Assembly: GCA_050084985.1 (NCBI GenBank)
Contig: JBITNC010000001.1
Location: 96,348,001-96,412,000, forward strand
Reading direction: 5' to 3'
DNA length: 64,000 nt
From: Nageia nagi
Taxonomy: Eukaryota; Pinophyta
This document shows positions 22,510 through 33,860 of this stretch, piece by piece. Every line of letters starts with the position of its first letter. Position 1 is the first letter of the stretch. Under the pieces are notes generated by a model. It ran no database searches and was not told the DNA's origin. It was given only the letters and a program-made list of their open reading frames with translations. The translations under genes were made by a program, and so were the position numbers.

Positions 22510-24037
22510 TGTATATGCATACATAGCCTAACACCCTAGTGGCTTCTCGATGCATATTTTTCTTATTTGTTAAAGAAGTATGTTTTAGGAAACTTCTAGA
22601 TAGTTTTGATGAGAAAATGCACTAATTATAGTGATCTCTAGACATGATGTCAGTAGAGTATAATGAGTATTATTTTTGTCTAAAATTAGACTCTAAGAGT
22701 AGTGATGTCAGCAAGTAATGCTAAAAGTTTTACGATGGATGAGTTAGGTGTTCTAGGGCATGAAAGGAGGTGATGTTATCAAAGTAAACCTGAACAATTT
22801 TATGAGAAAATGCACTAATTATAACAATCTCTAGATATGATGTCAATAGAGTAGAGGCAAGTATTATTTTCATCTAAAATCAGACTCTAGGAGTAGTGAT
22901 GTCAGCAAGTAATACTAAAAGTTTTATGATAGCTGACTAAGGTGTTCTAAGGCATGAAAAAGGTGATGTCAACAAAGTAAAGTGAAACCTACTTTAGCCA
23001 AAAGAATGGAATTGGAGGAGGATGATGTCATAAGCAAAACTAAGATCTCTCAAAGTTACTTGCTTTACTTTACAAAGGTGTAAGAAGAAAGTGACATCAA
23101 CAAAAAATAAAAGCCTTCAAGATTGGAGTGTGGAGATTGATGATGTTATATGTAACAAAAGGAATCTCCACCTAAGAAAAACTTCATTGAAATACTTTGG
23201 AATGTGAGCCAAAAATTAAAAAGGTTTCAGAATAACCACTATAAGATGAAAAAACTTCAAAATCATCATAATCATTTAGAGAATCTTTTGAAAATGTAAT
23301 ACAGGTTCAAATAGCACCTGGGAAGCATGCTCATCACAATTTAGAAGTAGTTACAGTTCTAGATCTTTCAATTTTTATAAATTAAATGCCATGTGGTAGA
23401 GATAGTTAGCTATTTATTAAAAGAGAGCCAGAATCTTTGGGCCATTTTATAACTATTTTGTTTCAATCATTCTGTACCTGCTCTAGCCTAGTATAAATTT
23501 AGTTGAAGGCAAAGCAAAAGGGTCAAAATATTTAGTATTTCCCTTTGTATTTATTTTCAATGACCTTTTGTTTTATCAGTAATACAATGCCATCTTGACC
23601 TTTTTTGTCCAACACATGGCATTATTATTCTTAATCTAGTTATATTATGGTAAGTAATGGATATTTTCTGAATGATAACAATGAGTTATTGGTATAAGTA
23701 TGTCTGCTTATATAGAGTTAAGATGAAGAATAATTTAGAGAATGAAAGCTTACAATGTGGTTGCTACACTAGATTCTTGCCAAGGTTTCACATTATGTGA
23801 AAGCTTGCACTGAATTAGTGATCTACCCCTTGCTTTACTTTTGCTCCATATCATTCTTGCTTTATTTCTTGCACTCTACCCTCTTTTGTCTCTTTCTTGT
23901 TACTTATTCTTTTCACCTACACCTAATAGATAAGGAACTAGCCTACTCTAAAGATCAAGTTACTATGTTAGCTTGTTCATGATATACTTTGGTTGAAATT
24001 ATCCAAGGATGTATATATTACACAATTTCCATCAACA
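22510..24037 (+). repeat. Gypsy-A 3' LTR
   Basis: It starts TGTATATGCA and ends AACA, followed directly by the TAACC target duplication. It aligns with the 5' LTR throughout, including the ~193-bp internal tandem duplication (units starting near 22614 and 22807). A polypurine tract before it is not obvious, having probably decayed. Confidence 0.9.
23492..23499 (+). promoter_or_regulatory. TATA box of the Gypsy-A 3' LTR
   Basis: TATAAATT in the same conserved block as at 11996 in the 5' LTR. Confidence 0.5.
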
Positions 24038-24042
24038 TAACC

Positions 24043-24541
24043 TAATCAAGGAACAATCTTAAATATAATGGTTTTGGTACATAATAATAATGGTTCATAG
24101 TACATATGCATGGGTTACCAAAAGTTAAATAAAATAACTAAAAAACTAAGTTTCCAATCCATGCTATTGATGATTTGTTGCATGAATTACATGCTATTGT
24201 TTACTTCACCAAGCTTGATTTATGCTTTAGATATCATCAATTAAAATTAAAGAAGATATTTTCAAAATAAATTTTTGCATGCATGAGGGTCATTATGAAT
24301 TTTTGTTATACCTTGTGATCTAAAAAGTGCCCCATCCATATTTCAAATCGTTACAAACTCCATATTTCACCATTTCATTTACAAGTTCATTTTGGTATTA
24401 TTTTATGATATCCTTATATACAACAAATCATGGCAAGGGTGTATATAACATTTGGAAACCAAATTGGAAATCTTATAAGATTATCAATTATATGTAAATT
24501 AATCTAAATGTATTTTTGGAATACAAGAAGTAGAGTATTTT
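24043..24541 (+). mobile_element. Gypsy-0 relic, RT domain (part 2)
   Basis: Directly after the Gypsy-A target duplication the chromovirus-like RT resumes. Motifs include NNNGS then LNKITKKLSFQS, IDDLLHELHAIVYFTKLDL near 24162-24218, a YHQL block and LIYNKSWQG near 24413-24440, the position just after the catalytic FDD box, which reads FYD here. Joining 10999 to 24043 gives a reading that runs through the Gypsy-A insertion point without a frame change. It is stop-ridden and inactive. Confidence 0.8.
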
Positions 24542-25037
24542 TGGAAGGGATTGGACTATAACATAAACAATCCTAAACTCCCAAGATCACATGAAAGCTC
24601 ATAATTACATCTAACAAACTCACAAAGCAATCTCACAACACAAGATGTAAGTGGTTCCTCCAACTATGAGTACATCCACTAACTAGATCTTAACTTCAAT
24701 CCCAAATAGAACTCTTTTACAATCCTCCTAATCTCATCTACTACACTTCTATCCTATAGCATAACTTTACTCCACAATTGGTATGTGATCACAAAGAGGG
24801 AGCCTTTTATTTATAGGCCAAAATCCCTCTTTGGATCACCCTTTTATCCAATGTACAAAAGCATGATATGCACATCCTTTTACCCAAAGGGCATTCTCAT
24901 GACATGGAGTGTAGGACAAGTTACATTATTATATTCATTTAAATACTTAATGTGTCAAATCATACCCTTAAGTATTAGTGAACTTACATTGAAGATTATT
25001 ACAAAACCTTTACAATAATGCATTATACATTCCAACA
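24542..25037 (-). repeat. solo LTR of a Copia element
   Basis: This 496-bp block aligns with the LTRs of Copia-A (37183-37745, 44885-45401) and the partial LTR of Copia-B (46163-46509), all in the same orientation. It begins TGGAAGG and ends TTCCAACA. Gypsy-0 protein similarity runs into it (EVEY at 24525-24536) and continues after it, so the LTR sits inside the RT of that relic with no internal region left. Flanks ATTTT and TTTTT may be a mutated 5-bp target duplication. Unequal recombination between two LTRs is the usual origin. Confidence 0.8.
24808..24815 (-). promoter_or_regulatory. TATA box of the Copia solo LTR
   Basis: TATAAATA on the minus strand. The same box is intact in the Copia-A right LTR and Copia-B LTR and altered by one base in the Copia-A left LTR. 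Confidence 0.5.
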
Positions 25038-25240
25038 TTTTTGATATATAGTATGACATAATGGTGTGAAGGTATTTAAGAAAGACCTAGTCTATGAAGG
25101 AATGAAATATTTCAATAACCATTAAGTTACATATATAACAAATTTAATAAAGTAGGATGCGTTTATATGGAATAAGGAGTATATAAAGGTTTTTCAACAA
25201 TTAAAGGCTACTATGTGTATAAATTTATCTATATATTTAT
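25038..25240 (+). mobile_element. Gypsy-0 relic, end of RT / start of RNase H (part 3)
   Basis: After the solo LTR the same relic continues. A GVKV-like segment near 25070 is followed by WNKEYIKVFQQLKATMCIN near 25168-25225, matching the RT-RNase H connection of gypsy elements. Recognisable coding ends at about 25240. Confidence 0.65.
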
Positions 25241-25640
25241 AGATCACTCCAAGAGTCTAATACCACAACTATGTCAGTATAAATAGTTTTAGATTTTGAT
25301 GTCCTATGGGTTCCATTACCATTTTGAATATCTATACCATTATGTTTTTGATGTCTTTATATATATTTTGCAAACCTTTGAGTTGATGTGTATTAGTAAT
25401 TCCAATGTAATCCATTAAGAAATTCCAACGTTATGGAATCTTGATCTTATCCTTGTAAGATAATCTTGATATTACAATTATCTAATATTTTGAATTATCC
25501 TTTGGAATTTTAAGACCATTATTTTGTTGCACCTCAATTAAAGGGTTAGATAATGGCTCTTTTATCTTAATTGATAAAGGTTTATCTAATCCTAGTTAAG
25601 CTTCCTTTTAGAATCTCAATCTATGTAATTTTATTTTATT
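25241..25640. other. unresolved AT-rich stretch between two gypsy relics
   Basis: No motif was recognised. It must contain the junction between the + strand relic Gypsy-0 and the - strand relic Gypsy-B, and possibly a decayed LTR of one of them. Confidence 0.4.
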
Positions 25641-25849
25641 CATTTACATAAAGGATTTTAAGAACATGTTAGGCACAACCTTGCCTTTCTTATGCCTCTT
25701 TTATTCTTCAGTGACTTCTTGATTTTCTTTGAGAATAAGATCGCCAATATGAAACTCTCTATATTTGATGTGTTTGTTGTAAGACCTTTTGATGAACTCC
25801 TAATAAATTTTGAGGTTTTATAATGTAGTGGTGCACTTTTCATCTAGGA

Positions 25850-26360
25850 TTTATAATTATGCCAATCAAATATATCATTGATCCTCATTGGAGAGAGATG
25901 ATTATATATCAATACATAGTAAGGGAATCTCAATCTCAATCTATAGATGATATGATGTTGAATGAATTCTATGAATATTTTTCCTATTATGGATGAAAGG
26001 GGAATGACCTCTACCTATTTTCTGAAGTACTCAATTGCCATGATGATAAAATCATATCCATTGAAGGATTTTAGATGAATTTGTTCAAAGAGATCAAGAC
26101 CCCATTCGGATAATGGACATAGCTTCAATATTATTTAGAGTGCTTGAATAGGAATTTGGATCTTGTTAGAGTGTTGTTGGCATTGAAAATATTTCTTACA
26201 ATACTTGTAATAATATTTTTTCAAGGTTGTCCAGTAATAACCCATGTAGAGGATTCTTTTAGAGGTTTCTAGGATGCCAAGATTTCCCCCGCAAGTGCTA
26301 TCATGTGCTTCTTGGATTGAGACATAAGTTTTAGGACTATGAAGGAAGCAAAGAAGGATT
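25850..26360 (-). pseudogene. Gypsy-B integrase relic
   Basis: Read on the minus strand, an EAHDSTCGGNLG segment (near 26320-26285) carries the His pair region of the zinc domain, with GYYWTTLKKY and CKKYFQCQQH (near 26240-26180) supplying the Cys pair. SEWGLDLFEQI (near 26115-26085) begins the core, and a YDFIIMAIEYF block follows. The C-terminal part toward 25640 is too decayed to define. Confidence 0.75.
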
Positions 26361-26769
26361 ACATCAAAGCTACATCAGTAAAGAATACTCCCAAGTATAA
26401 CAAAGTGTTCAACTTTTTGCTATAAACTCCTCTTGTTATTTATGTTGATGTTGTATGAGAGAAGTCCTTCATTGAGATAGTCAAATACTTGTGTGTACCA
26501 TCTAGGAAAGTACTCATGCTTAATAGCATTAATTGATGGAATACTATGTTTCTTTAAGGATGGATTCTACAATTTATAGATGAAAATGTAAATTTCTTCT
26601 TATTTTGGTGTGGATGGAGTGAAATATACCAAAGAAGCCATTATATCTACAAACTTGTTAGTGGATCTTGAAGTAAAATCAATATGATAGGGTTTGAAGC
26701 TCTTTAGGAGTTCATTAATAAATGATTTGCATTTCTTAAGGAATTAATTTTTACATTAATAGGAACCAT

Positions 26770-27010
26770 TTACTTGATTAACCATAAGCTAAGAATCAGT
26801 ATAGATATAGAGGGTTTTGACATTGACTAAAATAGCCATTTGTAAGCCTAAGATAGGTGCTTTGTATTCCACCATGTTGTTAGTGCATTCAAAGTATAAT
26901 TTGAAGGACAAAGGAAGAGGAGAGCCTTGAGGCGTGACAAGAAATATGCTAGCTATACCCCCTTTTTCATATTTGAATCCATCAAAGTGAAGAGTCATTT
27001 CATAATCATC
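26770..27010 (-). pseudogene. Gypsy-B additional RNase H relic
   Basis: LHFDGFKYEKGGIASIFLVT, ECTNNMVEYKAPILGLQMAI and YIYTDS match the extra RNase H of Tat-type gypsy elements, with the first Asp in FDG, the Glu in VEY and the second Asp in TDS. It lies between RT-RNase H and integrase, the order commonly described for this group and opposite to Gypsy-A. Confidence 0.8.
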
Positions 27011-27034
27011 TTATTTAGCTTCTATATGTTCTTC

Positions 27035-28210
27035 TTATTCAAGGATGTTGAGGATAACATCATTTGGAAAATATAGTAGTAAAGGTTGACTATCCAAAAA
27101 TGGAGCTTTTGCTAACTGATATGCAATGAATTTTCCATTTATAGATTTTTGACTAATAAAATCAAAGTCAAACTTAGTAAGCAACATCACCCATTTAAAA
27201 GTGCATTGGTTATGGTATGGTTTGCTCATCATATACTTCTAATGATCAATTTTGGTAATTACATAGGTCTTATGATTGATCATGTAGTGTATTAGATTTT
27301 TTCTCGCAAAGACTATAGTGAGATAGATTTTTTAAATATATACATATCTTATCTCATAGTTGATGAGAGTGTGATTACTATAGTATACTGCTTGTTCTCA
27401 AAATTTATCATTCTTTTGAGCAAGCATAGCTCCTAAGGCAAAATTTGTAGTAGATGTGTAGGGATAAAATGGGTCATCTTCTTGAGGAAGTTCCAATACT
27501 TATGGCATAATAAGGCATTGTTTAAGTGATTTGAAGGCTTATTAGCAATGCTTGTCCCAGTAAAACTTTTCTCCCTTCTTCAATAGCTTGTTAAAGGGAT
27601 GAAAATGATTAGATAGTTCAGCTATGAAGTGATGGATGGCCTAAATATTTCCTTGTAATGATCTTAGCTACTTAATATTGGATGACAATGGCATATTGAT
27701 AATGGATTTCACTTTGTAAGGATATAATTCAATACTTTGATGAGAAATAATGAAGCCTAATAATTTACCAGATAAGACCCAAGCACACTTGTTTGGATTA
27801 AGTCTAACCTTGATTCCAGGATTTTGTTGAAGGATTTTGAGAGCACAAATATGTGGTCTTATCATTGCTTGGATTTTGCAAAGAGATCATCCACATAATC
27901 CTCCATAGCATCATGCATCATATTATGAATGATGTAAGTCATACCTTGGTGGTAAGTGGCACCAATATTTTTGAGATTGATTGGCATGATTTTATAGCAA
28001 AAAGTCCCCCAAGAGGTTATAAAGGTAGTTTTATCTTGATCATAAATATTTATGTTGATTTGATTATAAATTGAGAATCCATCCATTAGTGATAGCATCT
28101 CATAGTATATTATAAGATCCATAAGTTGATCAATGTTTGGGAGTGGAAATCATCTTTTGGACATGCATTATTAATATCCTAAAAATTGATGCAAAATCTG
28201 ATTGATCTAA
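27035..28210 (-). pseudogene. Gypsy-B reverse transcriptase and RNase H relic
   Basis: On the minus strand RT motifs appear in order from about 28200. They are NNACPKDDF, LMDGFSIYNQI, TTFITSWGTFCYKIMPINL, and the catalytic box YVDDLFAKS with both Asp retained (near 27890-27864). NKCAWVLSGKLLGFIIS follows near 27790. The RNase H connection and end follow, with YMMSKPYHNQCTFKWVMLLT and FIAYQLAKAP toward 27110. Stops and frame changes inactivate it. Confidence 0.8.
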
Positions 28211-29036
28211 TTTATTTAACTACAAGTACTATATTAGAAATCCAATTTGAGTAATTGATAGGTAGTATGAATCCAACCACTAGCAATTTTTACAACTCTT
28301 CTTTGAAAAGTAAAACATATTTACATATAGATTCCCCTTTCCTCTTGGGGTAGAGCACTTTGACTACTATTGTATGATATGTCACCTTTAGGATGCATCA
28401 TTCTAAGTTTTTGCTTGTATGGTTTGACATCTTTTCGAGTGACAAAAATGGTCTATAATATTAGGATCTATTCAAGGCATATCTATATAAGATCATGCAA
28501 AAGCTTTAGAGTAATTTCTCAAAGTAGGCATAATGAGTTCTTACTTCTCATCAATTAGGGATTGACCAATTTGTACTATTCTTGGCTTTTCAAAAGACCC
28601 AAGGTTGATTTAAGATATTCCTTCATTTAGCATGGGAGCATGGTATTCAAATTGAGAATGGACCCAAGTATCCAAGTTTTATTCATAATTGTTAGATATA
28701 GATTCACCAAAGTAAGCATCTTGATTCAACAAATAGATTAATTTTCATATATGTTCTCCATGAGGCATATGTTACATTGTACCAAGTAGATTAAGAAGAG
28801 ATTCTTAATTTTGTAAATGATCAAGATCCATAGGTTCTTCCCCTTCATCATCTATTAGATCAATATTGTTAAAAGGTAAAGTATATATTTCACCTTGATA
28901 GGAGTTGGTCAAGGGACCTAAAGTGTTGCTAATCATGTTGATGGTGACTTTGTGGAGACTTATGAAATGAGGAGGAGATATTTTATGGAATCTCATCCTT
29001 TGTGTGGATGCCAAATGTTGTTCAATTAGATCCTAT
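28211..29036 (-). mobile_element. Gypsy-B relic, linker upstream of RT
   Basis: The minus strand remains partly open, with an EQHLASTQRMRFHKI segment near 29020-28985 and an acidic DDEGEEPMDLD segment near 28850, as seen in protease-RT linkers of Tat-type elements. It ends where the Copia-D LTR begins. Confidence 0.5.
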
Positions 29037-29576
29037 TGATGAATCCAAGAGGATTCAAATAAATAATAATGGAGCAATACTATAAAAATAATAGAGGAAC
29101 TAAATAGGAACAACACTGTATTAATTTAAAATGAAATTACATAACCTGAAGTTCAAGAATGAAATTTCATATAATCTTGAATGGCGAGAGTTGTAGAATA
29201 GTAAATAATCATACAATTAACTTGCAAAACCAACTAGATAAACTTGCAAAAGCATTCTTACCCTAGTAATTGAAGAAAACTACATTCTAAACTTGTCATG
29301 TATATTAGTGAGAGCTCAAGAAGCAACAAAAAATACATAAAAAATAAGTAAAAATGCCTCCATAATTTGGATTTAAAAGGAAATTTATGATTAAGCATAA
29401 TTGGTGGGTTGTAGGCTAATTGGTTAAGTCAGACTGATTATGTTAGTATCAATTGGTAGACATTGGGGTTGGTTGGATAGTTGATGCCTGGGACTAGCTA
29501 GTTTATAGGATACCATTAATCAATAAAATATGAAAATTTGGAAATTACACTCATGAAAAATACCAATTCTCTAACA
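29037..29576 (-). repeat. Copia-D 3' LTR (left end)
   Basis: On the minus strand a purine tract (AAAGGGGTAGGA, 29588-29577) is immediately followed by TGTTAGAGAATTGG, the expected polypurine tract and LTR start. The other end is placed at a TG near 29037, where Gypsy-B coding stops. No second copy was found at the right end of Copia-D, so the left boundary is approximate. Confidence 0.55.
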
Positions 29577-29599
29577 TCCTACCCCTTTATGCGAAGAGG

Positions 29600-31010
29600 A
29601 CTCATCATGGAGTCTCTAAGCATCATACACTAAGCCTTGAAAATACATTTCATAAATATGTTAACAAAATTGATCTTGGTATTGCAATATTGGAGCTCAA
29701 TTTGTCTCTTCTCTAGCATGTAATGAATGAAATGATACTTCAATTGAAATTGCTTTGACTTGCTATGGTGGATGGGATTATGTACCAACTAAATGGCACT
29801 CTAGTTGTCACAATAAAGAATGGTTGGTCCATGTTATTTCTCACCAATCTCTTCAAGAAAATTCCTTAACCACAATGCTTGAGTACTGGCTATTGTAAGA
29901 GAAATATACTTCACTTCATAAGAGAAAAGTTCTACTATAGATTGCTTCTTGGAGCTCCATGTAATCAAACCTAAAAAAGTTAGAAACACTATGTATAAGT
30001 AGACTTTATGTTATCAATACTACTTCCCCAATCACTATCACTATAGCCTACAAGTTCCATCTTCTCCACATGAGAGTAATGGAGACCAAAATTGATGGTA
30101 CCTATGACATATCTTAGAATTAGCTTGGTAGTCTTCATGTGCAAAATGGAAAGTTCATCCATGTATCTAGACACCATTGAGATAACAAATTGTATATCAA
30201 GCTTAGTATTGCAAAGAAACATGAGACTACCTATAATGCTCCTAAATTTTGCTACATTAGCTTTTGAAACACCATCATTTTTGCAAAGAAACTCTCCATA
30301 AGCTACATGATTCAAAATATAGGTATAATTATCCATGCCATATTTTGTGAACATGTCTCTTGCATATTTTCTTTGGAAAATAAAAATATGATTTTGATAT
30401 TGGTGGACCTCCAAATCTTGAGCTTTTCATTCATGATGAAATCACTTACCATATAAATTAAATCATCAACATAAAGAGAAACAAGTAAAATGTGATTACC
30501 TTCTCTCTTGATGTAGAATGTTGGCTAATTTTTTCTCCTAATGGGCCTAAATATTTGGAAGTATCCATAAATTTGGGTGTACCAAGCTCTTGGAGTCTGC
30601 TTAAGGCCATACAAGGCCTTCTTAAACTTTATACAAGCTTCTCTTTACCTTACACTTGAAATCCTTGAGGTTGTTGTACACAAACCTCCTCATCCAAATA
30701 GCCATTCAAGAATGCACTTTTTACATCCATTTGATATACATTCTAATGCTTTTGGGCTACCAATGAGAGAAGCATTATTACTATTTCTTCTCTTGTAACC
30801 AGGGTAAAAGTTCTCTCATAATACACTCCATATTTTTATGTGAAACCTTTAGTAACCAACCTTGCTTTATGCCTCTCAATTGTGCTATCAATGTTATATT
30901 TAGTTTTCTAAACAAATTTGGAGCATACACATCTCTTTCTTTTGGGAAACTCACAAAGTTCCCAAGTGTCATTATTTTCAATTGAGTGAAGTTCTTCTTG
31001 CATGATCTTC
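29600..31010 (-). pseudogene. Copia-D reverse transcriptase and RNase H relic
   Basis: Minus-strand RT motifs include a PKERDVYAPNLF segment near 30950. LLVSLYVDDLIYM near 30495-30455 is the catalytic box with both Asp intact. KYGMDNY and GSLMFLCNTKLDIQFV follow, near 30340 and 30210. RNase H follows with VGYSDSDWGSS near 30050, TWSSKKQSIVELFSYE near 29950 and LYCDN near 29810. The order RT then RNase H after integrase is that of Ty1/copia elements. Frame changes and stops break it. Confidence 0.85.
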
Positions 31011-31499
31011 AACCACACATTTTTTGTACAAGCTTACTCATAACAAGATATATGAAAAGCAGAAAAAGAAAATATTTTGGGCTACACATAATGCATAATT
31101 AACCATATACCCATTTGGGTATTCATCCACTTCCATATCATTGAATTACTTCACAAACTTTTCCATTTCATGAAATTGACTTCTAGTAAGCCTTTGATGG
31201 AAATTTGGATCTAGAACTTGAGAAGGAGGATGGTTTCAAAAATGTTTCTTACCCTTTTTTGTCTTCATCACTTTTGCAATCACATTAGGAAAACCTCCAC
31301 TTAAAGAAGAAGTGGGAGTGGAGTTGGAGCTATTTGGAGGGGTTTGATGGAGGAATTGGAGGCATAAATTGAATATTTGCAAGAGAATTACTTCTCTTGA
31401 GCTACACATTCTTCAATTTTAAAGTGTTTTCTTGGTTGGGAACTTCTCCTCCAATATCCATCATGCATTTTTGTTGTTGTGCATAGATTTTTTTTCCCT

Positions 31500-32200
31500 C
31501 AAAAATGACATCCCTTGACATCATTAGTTTTTGATTTTGGTATTGTAAAGCCTATATACTTTACTTTCTTCATTATAGCCAATGAACACACATGGTTCAT
31601 TCTTTGCATCCAATTCTTTTATTTTTTCTTTTGGTCCATGAGAATATGCCAAGAAACCAAAAATCTAAAATGATAGACACTTGGCTTTTTATCATACCAA
31701 GATTAAAAAGGAGTCTTTCCTTCCACCATGCTAGTGGAGAATCTATTCAATACATAATTGGATGTTCTCACTACTTTAGGCCAATACATGTTATGCAACT
31801 TTTTGTATTGCAACAAGCATCTTACCATATCCATGAGAGTTCTATTTTTTTCTCTCAACCACTCCATTTTGTTGAGGAGTATAGGCTGTAGTATACTTCC
31901 TCTTAATTATATGATCTTTGTAAAAATTAGTAAATTCATTAGAGTCATACTCTCCCACTCTATCACTTCTTACACATTTTATTGTGTGCCCACTCTCATT
32001 TTCAACAAGCTCTTTCAATACCTCATCTTTATGTTTGAGAAAATAAACCCAAGATATTCTACTAAAGTCATCAATAAAAGTGAGAAATAAGAATTCATAC
32101 CAAGAATATTTGATTGTATTGGTCCACATAAATTAGTATGAACCAATTGTAGTGGGAATGAGGCCCTCCATGCTTTCCCATGATCAAATTTCTATCTTGT
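31500..32200 (-). pseudogene. Copia-D integrase core relic
   Basis: The minus-strand frame at 31842-32129 contains [20 protein letters not shown] (first Asp), [15 protein letters not shown] (second Asp) and [12 protein letters not shown] (catalytic Glu), the D,D35E core of copia integrase. Toward 31500 the reading continues in other frames. Confidence 0.85.
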
Positions 32201-32222
32201 TTGCTTGCCCAAAACACAAGCT

Positions 32223-32770
32223 TTACAAAAAGATTTGGGGATCTTCAACAAGAACCAAACTATGAACAAGATAATGAGATAGCTTCAAGCTATTGAAATT
32301 CAAGTGGCCAAATCTAAGATGCCATAACCAAGACATGTCATTCATAGCCACATTTGCAATAAGACTATCCCCTTTATCTCTAAGGTCCAGTGGAAATAAT
32401 TTATTGGTTTTCATATGCACAATAGTAACATTCTTGTTCCATGATTCTTGTCAAAAAATTTCACATTTTTTGTCCTCAAAAACTAACTTGTAGTTATTCT
32501 AAATAATTTGCCCAACATTAAGCAAGATATGAGCCATATCTAGAGTGTGATAAATTTCCTTCATATTCTTTATTCCATGCTTGGTAGGTACTTCAAGAAT
32601 GCCTTTACCAGCCACCTCCATGGTACTATTATTTACAAGCTTAATGCTTGATATATAGGAATGATTAATAAAGGAGAGAAGCTCCCCCTTTCTAGTCATG
32701 TGGTTGGAGAAACTAGTATCCAATAATGAAGTATCTTTACCCTTTGATTCAGCTACATTGCTATCTCCTC
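32223..32770 (-). pseudogene. Copia-D GAG-pre-integrase and protease relic
   Basis: WLWHLRFGHLNFNSLK (near 32330) is the GAG-pre-integrase motif, with its HxxxxGH-like pattern. Upstream on the same strand LLDTSFSNHMTRK (near 32725-32690) matches the copia protease active site DTGASNHM, with the Gly replaced by Ser. It is inactive. Confidence 0.8.
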
Positions 32771-32799
32771 AATGGAAACAGAGAGAGTTTCACCATACT

Positions 32800-33860
32800 C
32801 TTCTTCCTCTCCATAATTAGATGCTCTTTCCTCATCATTGGTTGCTTGCTTGGCTTTACAATCCCTCTCAAAGTTCCCACATTCATTGCAGTAGTGGCAT
32901 TGAACATTTCTCTTGTCAACATTGCCTATACCTCTTCCTCTTGAGTTTAAAGAATATCCTCTTCCACTACCTCTACATCTACCTCTTCCTTTTCCATTTA
33001 AGTTTTATTCACCTTCTTTTACAACAAAGGCTTTCTCATCTTTAGTAGACTGGACTAGCTCATCATGTAGCCTCTCTTGATGAGATATAAAATAGCCAAT
33101 GAGAGAATCAATCTCCATTTGAGAGAGATCCTTAGTCTCTTATAAAATCACAACATTATAGTTCCACTTATTAGTGAGTAATCTCATTTTTTTTAATTAA
33201 AACTACTTTTCCTGAGGTCTTACCAAGAGTTGACATCATGTTAACAATATCCTTCTCTCTAACACAATAATCTAAATCTTTCTCACTCTCTTTCATCTTG
33301 AGAGTCTAAAATTTTATCCATAGAGTCTGCAACTCCATTTATTTTACTTAATAAATCCCATGGAAACCTTACTTCAATACTATCCAAGCATATTTAGCTC
33401 TCTTGCAACCAATAATCCTAGAAAAAATGCTCCTATCAAGAGCTACTTGGAGGTGAGACAAGGAAAGTGAGTTCTTGCTCCTACATTCCTTCCTGGTCTT
33501 CTTATAATCTATTGAAGATTAATCCAATCCATTGGTTATAAGTAGCCATCATTAACTACATCCCAAAAATCTTTTTCAATGACCAAAGTTTGTATTTTAA
33601 TTCTCTAAAACCTATCTTGTAGATGGGAAATGTGGATATATCTATTAGATTCTTCTAAAGCAATTCTATTTTGTAAAAGAAAATTATTTATAATATCCTT
33701 TGAGAAAGACCTTGATATAGTCTAAGATGAATCTTTTCCTAGGGAGAGACCAAACAAGTTATTGTAATTGATCTTATCTAATGATAGCAATTGTAACAAC
33801 TCGTTCATGCACTATTCTTCCGATCTAGGTGTTAGTAACATAATTTATTTCCATTGATGG
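32800..33860 (-). pseudogene. Copia-D gag relic with zinc knuckle
   Basis: On the minus strand a CNECGNFERDCKAK segment near 32895-32850 is a decayed CCHC zinc knuckle. Upstream is RIKIQTLVIEKDFWDVVNDG (near 33605-33545), typical of copia gag, and a possible start at MNELLQLLSLDK (near 33810). A ~130-bp stretch with little similarity may be an insertion between these parts. The 5' LTR expected beyond 33860 is missing. Confidence 0.65.

Larger units (their letters stand above)
11005..24037 (+). mobile_element. Gypsy-A: full-length Tat-type Ty3/gypsy element
   Basis: A complete ~13.0-kb element with two long LTRs (11005-12494 and 22510-24037) and a perfect 5-bp target duplication, TAACC at 11000-11004 and 24038-24042. 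The internal order is gag with zinc knuckle, protease, an extra RNase H, reverse transcriptase, canonical RNase H, integrase, then ~4 kb of extra sequence including a degenerate coding region. Every domain has stops or frame changes, and the LTRs differ at many positions, so the insertion is old and non-autonomous. The Tat assignment rests on the second RNase H and on the RT and integrase sequence style. It interrupts the RT of Gypsy-0. Confidence 0.9.

Noticed and set aside
28370-28558. + strand frame over the Gypsy-B linker
   Set aside because: Opposite strand to a clear polyprotein relic and without a motif.
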